Below, in pieces: positions 58,327 to 64,000 of a stretch of 64,000 bases of DNA (the stretch's first letter is position 1; each line of letters begins with the position of its first letter). A model generated the notes under the pieces. The model saw only the letters and a program-made list of their open reading frames with translations, had not been told where the DNA came from and did no database searches. The translations under genes and the position numbers were made by a program. This stretch comes from Crocinitomicaceae bacterium (GTDB lineage: Bacteria; Bacteroidota; Bacteroidia; Flavobacteriales_D; Crocinitomicaceae). The stretch spans positions 1-64,000 of the forward strand of contig QKAV01000113.1 in assembly GCA_003247185.1 (NCBI GenBank). Reading direction: 5' to 3'.

Positions 58327-58357
58327 AACGCCCTTGCTCATAATGAGCAAGGGCGTT
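58327..58357 (-). terminator. intrinsic terminator for the rubrerythrin gene
   Basis: AACGCCCTTGCTCAT/ATGAGCAAGGGCGTT 15-bp perfect stem with a T-rich tail on the minus strand. Confidence 0.85.
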
Positions 58358-58388
58358 AATATTGAGGACAAATGATTGTTTTGCCTGC

Positions 58389-59012
58389 TTAGTTAAAAAT
58401 GATAAACTTTTCTTTATCTGTCTGGCAGAAAGCGCATTTTGCATCAACACCGGCAATGTCGTAGGTATTGCCGCAGGTAGGGCAAACAGCATATCCGGCT
58501 GGCAATTCTTTTTCCGATCCTGAATTTATGGCAGCTAAAGCAGCAGTATAGAAAGTGTTGTGTTTTTTCTCAGTATCAAATGCCCATGTAAATGATTTTA
58601 CAGCTTTTTCTACATTCTCTGTTTTCGCCTCGTCCAGAAATTTAGGATACATTGTTGATACTTCATACGACTCGCCCATTATGGCTGCCTGTAAGTTCTC
58701 GGCGGTGGTAAATACTTCGAATTCCGGTGTGAAGTCTTCCATGGATTCACCTAATTCGTCAAGTACCTTTTTGTGATTTGCCGCATGAATGGCTTCAGCC
58801 TTTGAGGCTGCATCGAAAAGTCTGGCAATGGTGTCATAGCCTTCTTCTCTTGCTTTGGTCGCGAAAGCTTCATACTTTTTACTGGCTGTTGTTTCACCGA
58901 TAATCCCGTCTTTCAGGTTCTGGATGGTTTTAATCGGTTTCGGCCGATCACAACCTGAGAAAGCTATCAAACTTGCGATAGCTAATACAAAGATTAATTT
59001 TACTGATTTCAT
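58389..59012 (-). CDS. rubrerythrin-family protein with lipoprotein signal
   Basis: Lipobox LIAFSGC; ferritin-like helices with ETTASKKYEAFA and EAIHAANHKKVL; C-terminal rubredoxin-like CPTCGNTY...CAFCQTDKEKF. Confidence 0.9.
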   Translation of the reverse strand: MKSVKLIFVLAIASLIAFSGCDRPKPIKTIQNLKDGIIGETTASKKYEAFATKAREEGYDTIARLFDAASKAEAIHAANHKKVLDELGESMEDFTPEFEVFTTAENLQAAIMGESYEVSTMYPKFLDEAKTENVEKAVKSFTWAFDTEKKHNTFYTAALAAINSGSEKELPAGYAVCPTCGNTYDIAGVDAKCAFCQTDKEKFIIFN

Positions 59013-59027
59013 GTCTATTTTGTTTTA

Positions 59028-59456
59028 TTAAAGTGGCATCATGTAGTTGTACACCAAAGTACCTCCATAGTAGCCGGTTATGCTTACAGAAATTGCTGCA
59101 AGTGCATAAAGAACAAATGCAAACCATTTTAAGTTCGAATTATCACTTTTTTTAATTACTAAAATCAATCGCAGGATAGAAGTGATTACGAGTAAGCTAA
59201 TGGTTACCCAGGCAAATAGCTCGTGGGTTTCCTGAATGGTTTCGGCAGAACCTGACATCTCTGAAGTAAAAAACAAACCTGTAAGTATTGCTGACAGGGT
59301 TGAAAGAGTACCGGCAATGAGCAGGTAGAATCCTGTTTTTGATAAGCAGGTCTCTTGTTTGAAGATTAAAGCAGCAAAATCGGCAACAAATCCCAATACA
59401 ATTAAGGCAATCGGGAAATGTACTAACATGGGGTGAAGGTGGGTTAAGGAAATCAT
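59028..59456 (-). CDS. DUF2231 family membrane protein
   Basis: LTHLHPMLVHFPIALIVLGFVADF; four TM segments. Confidence 0.85.
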   Translation of the reverse strand: MISLTHLHPMLVHFPIALIVLGFVADFAALIFKQETCLSKTGFYLLIAGTLSTLSAILTGLFFTSEMSGSAETIQETHELFAWVTISLLVITSILRLILVIKKSDNSNLKWFAFVLYALAAISVSITGYYGGTLVYNYMMPL

Positions 59457-59802
59457 GGATTTAAGGTTGTTTTATAGAAATACCTGAATTATGTGTATGG
59501 AGGTTAGATTATGTGAACTAGTTAAATTGTTGGACAAGAGTAACTGTATGGTGGGCTTAACTGACAGTTGATTATATAGTTGACAGATAATATGATAGTC
59601 TGGCTGATAACCTGAAACACAAAGATAACATGTATTCGATGGAAATCTGTCTTTTAATAAAAAAAAGTAATGCAATTCTCCTATGATCTTCCGGGCTAAC
59701 AATAAACCGGATTGTTGTTTTACCGGTTTTGATGACAAATGGAGGTATAAAGTTGTTGATACGGGTCTGTTTCTGTCAGCGCCCGAGGCATTATAATCTT
59801 TT

Positions 59803-60507
59803 TTAGGGATTAACTCCAAAAAGTGTCCCGACCAGGGCAGTCAGTCCCATAGCCACAGTTCCCCAGAAGGTAATTCTGATGACTCCTTTTTTTATGTCCG
59901 AACCGCCCGTTTTGGCAGCCAGGGCACCAAGCAGGGCCAGAAAGAGTATCGACAAACCATAGAGATAATATTCCATGAAGTTCATAGGCAGGAAAATTAC
60001 CACTAAAACCGGAAGTAGCCCTCCGGCAGTGAATGATGCCCCTGATGAAAGTGCAGCCTGTACTGGCTTTGCCTGTGTTATTTCGTTAATTCCCAGTTCA
60101 TCTCTCATATGAGAACCTAAAGCGTCATATTCGGTCAGCTCTTTTGCAACTGCTAACGCTGTTTGTTTCCTGAGCCCTCTTTTTTCATAAATCGCAGCAA
60201 GCCTTTCCAGTTCCAGTTCAGGCATCTCTTTCAGCTCGTCTCTTTCGCGTTCTATGTCAGCTTTTTCTACATCAGACTGAGAACTGACAGAGACATATTC
60301 TCCGGCAGCCATAGATAAAGCTCCTGCCACCAGTCCGGCTACCGAGGCAATTATAACCGGCTCTCTCAGGTTACTGGCTGCTGCAACACCAATAGCAAGG
60401 CTTGCTGTTGATAAAATACCATCGTTTGCACCCAGTACTGCTGCCCGGAGCCAATTGCTGCGTTGAACATAATGAGGTGCCAGGTATTCATCCAAATTAT
60501 CTTTCAT
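59803..60507 (-). CDS. VIT1/CCC1 family transporter
   Basis: WLRAAVLGANDGILSTASLAIGVAAAS; MAAGEYVSVSSQSDVEKADIERE. Confidence 0.92.
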   Translation of the reverse strand: MKDNLDEYLAPHYVQRSNWLRAAVLGANDGILSTASLAIGVAAASNLREPVIIASVAGLVAGALSMAAGEYVSVSSQSDVEKADIERERDELKEMPELELERLAAIYEKRGLRKQTALAVAKELTEYDALGSHMRDELGINEITQAKPVQAALSSGASFTAGGLLPVLVVIFLPMNFMEYYLYGLSILFLALLGALAAKTGGSDIKKGVIRITFWGTVAMGLTALVGTLFGVNP

Positions 60508-61798
60508 TGTTATTGCCTTTTATATGAAGCGGTTCAAATAGTCTTATAAGAAAACGTTTGTTCGCGGTTATAATTTCCGCTGTCCCTTCCATATTTTGGG
60601 CTAAAGGTATCTGTTTATTGTAATTCGTCGTTAGTCCGTCAGGCAAATCTATTTCCAGAAGAAAGTTGCCCTGATGTGAAATATTTGATATATAACTAAT
60701 TTTACCTGTTAAAACTCCAAAATCCGGATAGGGAAAGTTGTACAACTTAATCATTACTTTTTGGTTGACTTTAATATCCTCTTTATTTTTTATTGTTATT
60801 GGCACCATTCCAATAATTCGTTCATTTTTATCCGGTTTAATAAACATGATTACTTCCCCGGATTCAATCAATTGATTTGGTTTCAGGTTTTTCCAAAACA
60901 GAACAGTTCCTGATTCTGGGCTTTTAACTACATATGAATTCTCCCAGGCAGTTAATTGATTTTTTAAGGAATATACTATCTCGCAGGCTTTGTCGATAAA
61001 AACCTGTTTTTCTTTGTTCTCTGTTATCCTGCAATTTCTTTTTTGAGTTTCAAGATTATCTTTTTTTAACCTGATTAATGATAAATCAGCTTCATAATCA
61101 ATTGATGATTGGTTGTTATTCAATATCGGTTCTGTTTCTTTGGCTAAAATTCCGGAGGCCTTTTCTTCCGCGGTATGAAGAAAGGAATCATAATCATCGT
61201 TGATAAGATTGGCTTTCACTGTATCAATGGGTACTTCGTTTTCTGGGGTTTTTAGCTGATAATCAATAATGTTGAATTGTTGCAGGTGATCTACTTCCAT
61301 ATCTTTATCTTCGAAGGAAGAACAAAAAAGATGGTACATATTAAGCGTGTGAATCAGGTCATGATAAGGTAATTCCAATAATCCAAGATCGGGAATGCTG
61401 GCGTCGTACGAAACAGGTATTATCCGGGAATATAATGAAGAATCAAGTAAATGAATTAATGAGCGAAGTCGATTTATTGAACGAGGGTTTGCCTGGTTTT
61501 CCAAAATGGCCAGATATTCACCGGTTTCAACAATTTGTTTGTTTTTTACCAGAAGTGACTGAATCCTGCCACATGACGGGGATAAGACCTCAATCGGCGG
61601 GTTAGTGCTTGTGATGGAAACAGGTACGGTAATAGTATCAGGATATTTTATAAACCAGCTCAAAATCAGTAAAGCAAATATGACCAGGCAAAACACAGTT
61701 ATTCCTCTTCGGAGAATCCATGAAGGTTCTTTCCCCATTATGTCATCTATGCTTTCACTATAGATTTCAATGTTTATTTCATCAACTTTATCGGACAT
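60497..61798 (-). CDS. HlyD-family periplasmic adaptor
   Basis: N-terminal TM, LSPSCGRIQSLLVKNKQIVETGEYLAILEN, VKSPESGTVLFWKNLKPNQLIESGEVIMFI. Confidence 0.9.
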   Translation of the reverse strand: MSDKVDEINIEIYSESIDDIMGKEPSWILRRGITVFCLVIFALLILSWFIKYPDTITVPVSITSTNPPIEVLSPSCGRIQSLLVKNKQIVETGEYLAILENQANPRSINRLRSLIHLLDSSLYSRIIPVSYDASIPDLGLLELPYHDLIHTLNMYHLFCSSFEDKDMEVDHLQQFNIIDYQLKTPENEVPIDTVKANLINDDYDSFLHTAEEKASGILAKETEPILNNNQSSIDYEADLSLIRLKKDNLETQKRNCRITENKEKQVFIDKACEIVYSLKNQLTAWENSYVVKSPESGTVLFWKNLKPNQLIESGEVIMFIKPDKNERIIGMVPITIKNKEDIKVNQKVMIKLYNFPYPDFGVLTGKISYISNISHQGNFLLEIDLPDGLTTNYNKQIPLAQNMEGTAEIITANKRFLIRLFEPLHIKGNNNER

Positions 61799-64000
61799 TA
61801 GATTCCAAGTTCCAATTGATTTTTTACCAACTCATAATAATAGCTTTTATTCATAGTCAGTTCTTCATGCGTCCCGATTTCTACTATTTCCCCCTTTTCG
61901 AGTACAACAATCTGATCTGCTTTTTTTACAGTACTAAGACGATGAGCTACTATAACAACGGTTTTAGGTTCTCCCTGCCTGAAGTAATCTTCAAGGTTTT
62001 TCATTATTATCCGTTCATTTTTTGCATCGAGTGAATTTGTAGCCTCATCGAAAAAGATATATTCGGGATTTTTATAAACAGCTCTTGCGATAAGTAGTCT
62101 TTGCCGTTGTCCCTGACTTATTCCTGAGCCTTCCTGGCCGATTATGGTATTGAATCCTAACGGAAGTTCATTAATAAAGTCGTAAATATTAGCTACCTGA
62201 ACTGCTTTCAGTAGTTTTGCTTTACCGATGTTTTCATCGCCGGGAGCTATATTCTCTGTAATAGTATCTGAAAAGATGAACCCATCCTGCATCACAGCAC
62301 CGCATTTTGACCGCCAGAAATTGCAATTGAAGTCGTTTAAATGTACTCCTCCTGCTTTTATTTCTCCTTTTGAAGGATTATAGAAACCCAGAAGAAGTTT
62401 AATAAGGGTGGTTTTGCCACTACCACTTGTCCCTACAATTGCTGTTGTTTTTCCCTGTGGTATGGTAAGGTTGATTTCTTTAAGGACCATTTCACTATCC
62501 GGGCCTTCATACTGAAACCATAGGTTATTTATCTGAATGTCTTTATTGGGTGGTAAGTATGCTAATTTGTCTGCTTCAGCAGAGTTTTCATCTTTTTTAT
62601 TGTGAATTTCGCCCAATCGTTCTACACTTATTTTAGCATCCTGAGCCGCCTGCATAAAACCAATCATCTGCTCTATGGGTGCATTTAACTGCCCTATGAT
62701 GTATTGTACGCTCATAAGCATTCCAAGCGTCATATCACCTTTTATAACAGCTGATGCGGCGAAGAATGTAATAATTATGTTTTTGGTTTCATTGAAAAAC
62801 ATAGCACCTGCCTGCTGCCATTGATTTAATGCAAGGCCCTGAATGTTGATCTTAAATAGTCTTGCCTGAATACGTTCCCATTTCCATCTTTTTTGCCTTT
62901 CACAGTTGTTAAGTTTGATTTCCTGCATCCCGGTGATTAACTGATAAAGGTTGCTCTGGTTGCTGGCCATTTGCGCGAACCTTTTGAAATCTATTTCTCT
63001 TCGTTTTTTTAGGAATGCCCATACCCATATAAAATAGATAGTGCTTCCAACTAAAAAAATGACCGTGATCTTCAGGCTGTAAATACAGAGTACTAGACCG
63101 AAAATGATCAGATTGACCATCGAAAAAAGAATATTTACCGAAGACCCTGTCAGAAAGTTTTGAATACGTGTATGATCATCAATGCGTTGCATGATGTCGC
63201 CTATCATCTTTGAGTCGAAAAATCCGATTGGCAGCTTCATAAGTTTAATCAGGAAGTCTGATATCAATGACACATTGATACGGGTACTAATATGAAGTAA
63301 TAACCACGACCTGATGAAATCTACTGAGGTGCGGCTTATCATCAGTACCAGTTGAGCAATAAGAATTAATGTTACGAAATTAAGGTCCTGATTACCGATC
63401 CCATTATCTACTACTGACTGGGTCAGGAAAGGGGCGAGAAGCAGTAACAAGCTTCCCAGTAACATCGCTGCGAATACCTGTACTAAAAATTTGCCATGAG
63501 GGTGAAGGTATTTAAACATGAAACGGATTGAAGATTTGTCCTGTTTTTCATCCTCCCGTTTAAAGAATTCTGGTGAAGGTTCCAGTAATAAGGCAATCCC
63601 TTGAGATTCCCCATCATTTTGGTGACTGATCCAGTTCTTTGTAAATTCAATCAGCGTGTATTTGATCAACCCTTGGGCGGGATCAGCCACCCAAACAAAT
63701 GTTTTTGTTCTTTTTACAGTTATTTTATACACAATCACGAAGTGGTTCTGTCTCCAGTGGACTATACACGGCAGTATTGCCTCCAATGACAATTGCTCCC
63801 AACTCAATCTTGCACCCATGGTGCGAAATCCTAATTGCTCGGCTGCCTCACTTATTCCCAGAAGTGATACACCACTGCGGTTAATGAAGCACATTTCACG
63901 TAGTTTTTGCAGGCTGTAATTCTTCCCATAATAACTTGCTATCATTCGCAGACAGGCAGGTCCGCAATCACGCGAATCAAGCTGACGATATAGGGGAAAA
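61798..64000 (-). CDS. C39-peptidase-containing ABC transporter, 5' end beyond window
   Basis: Frame stays open to the window end: FPLYRQLDSRDCGPACLRMIASYYGK (C39 Cys motif). ABC core GTSGSGKTTLIKLLLGF, ISQGQRQRLLIARAVYKNPEYIFFDEATNSLD. Confidence 0.93.
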   Translation of the reverse strand, partial: FPLYRQLDSRDCGPACLRMIASYYGKNYSLQKLREMCFINRSGVSLLGISEAAEQLGFRTMGARLSWEQLSLEAILPCIVHWRQNHFVIVYKITVKRTKTFVWVADPAQGLIKYTLIEFTKNWISHQNDGESQGIALLLEPSPEFFKREDEKQDKSSIRFMFKYLHPHGKFLVQVFAAMLLGSLLLLLAPFLTQSVVDNGIGNQDLNFVTLILIAQLVLMISRTSVDFIRSWLLLHISTRINVSLISDFLIKLMKLPIGFFDSKMIGDIMQRIDDHTRIQNFLTGSSVNILFSMVNLIIFGLVLCIYSLKITVIFLVGSTIYFIWVWAFLKKRREIDFKRFAQMASNQSNLYQLITGMQEIKLNNCERQKRWKWERIQARLFKINIQGLALNQWQQAGAMFFNETKNIIITFFAASAVIKGDMTLGMLMSVQYIIGQLNAPIEQMIGFMQAAQDAKISVERLGEIHNKKDENSAEADKLAYLPPNKDIQINNLWFQYEGPDSEMVLKEINLTIPQGKTTAIVGTSGSGKTTLIKLLLGFYNPSKGEIKAGGVHLNDFNCNFWRSKCGAVMQDGFIFSDTITENIAPGDENIGKAKLLKAVQVANIYDFINELPLGFNTIIGQEGSGISQGQRQRLLIARAVYKNPEYIFFDEATNSLDAKNERIIMKNLEDYFRQGEPKTVVIVAHRLSTVKKADQIVVLEKGEIVEIGTHEELTMNKSYYYELVKNQLELGI

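Noticed and set aside
59472-59819. 115-aa minus-strand ORF between the DUF2231 and VIT genes
   Set aside because: No recognisable motif and atypical composition; overlaps the VIT 3' end. Treated as intergenic.
1-64000. tRNA or rRNA genes
   Set aside because: No tRNA-like arm patterns or rRNA-like sequence were recognised by eye; a tRNAscan/Infernal run would be needed to exclude them.

Overview
This looks like a Bacteroidetes chromosome segment: there are several T9SS C-terminal sorting domains, a TonB receptor next to a DUF5689 protein, an OstA-like protein, and TAnnTTTG-type promoter boxes. Most of the window (about 2.1-44.3 kb and 57-64 kb) is ordinary chromosomal coding: isochorismatase, TPR/HTH regulator, mannose-6-P isomerase, M20 peptidase, TonB receptor, Mfd, a MacB-like ABC pair, aspartokinase, transaldolase, OstA-like protein, a gingipain-like C25 protease, a caa3-type oxidase operon, esterase, M16 protease, serine hydrolase, lipoprotein rubrerythrin, DUF2231, VIT, and a HlyD plus C39-peptidase ABC exporter. 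The accessory part is the most interesting. At 45.4-56.9 kb there are about 15 small, mostly unrelated ORFs, all on the + strand, AT-rich by eye. Most are separated by roughly 50-210 bp structured spacers that carry recurring sequence arms and inverted repeats. A second short stretch of the same kind lies at 1-2 kb and shares an exact 18-mer spacer arm with the main array. This looks like an integron-like gene-cassette array with non-canonical recombination sites. No integrase is visible in the window. Other notable items are a 23-bp perfect-stem palindrome, a decaying T9SS gene just upstream of the C25 protease, an ATPase + DUF4276 probable defence pair, a possible HEPN protein, three cassette proteins with a similar N-terminal module, and a predicted exported rubrerythrin. 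All calls come from reading the sequence; no searches were run.
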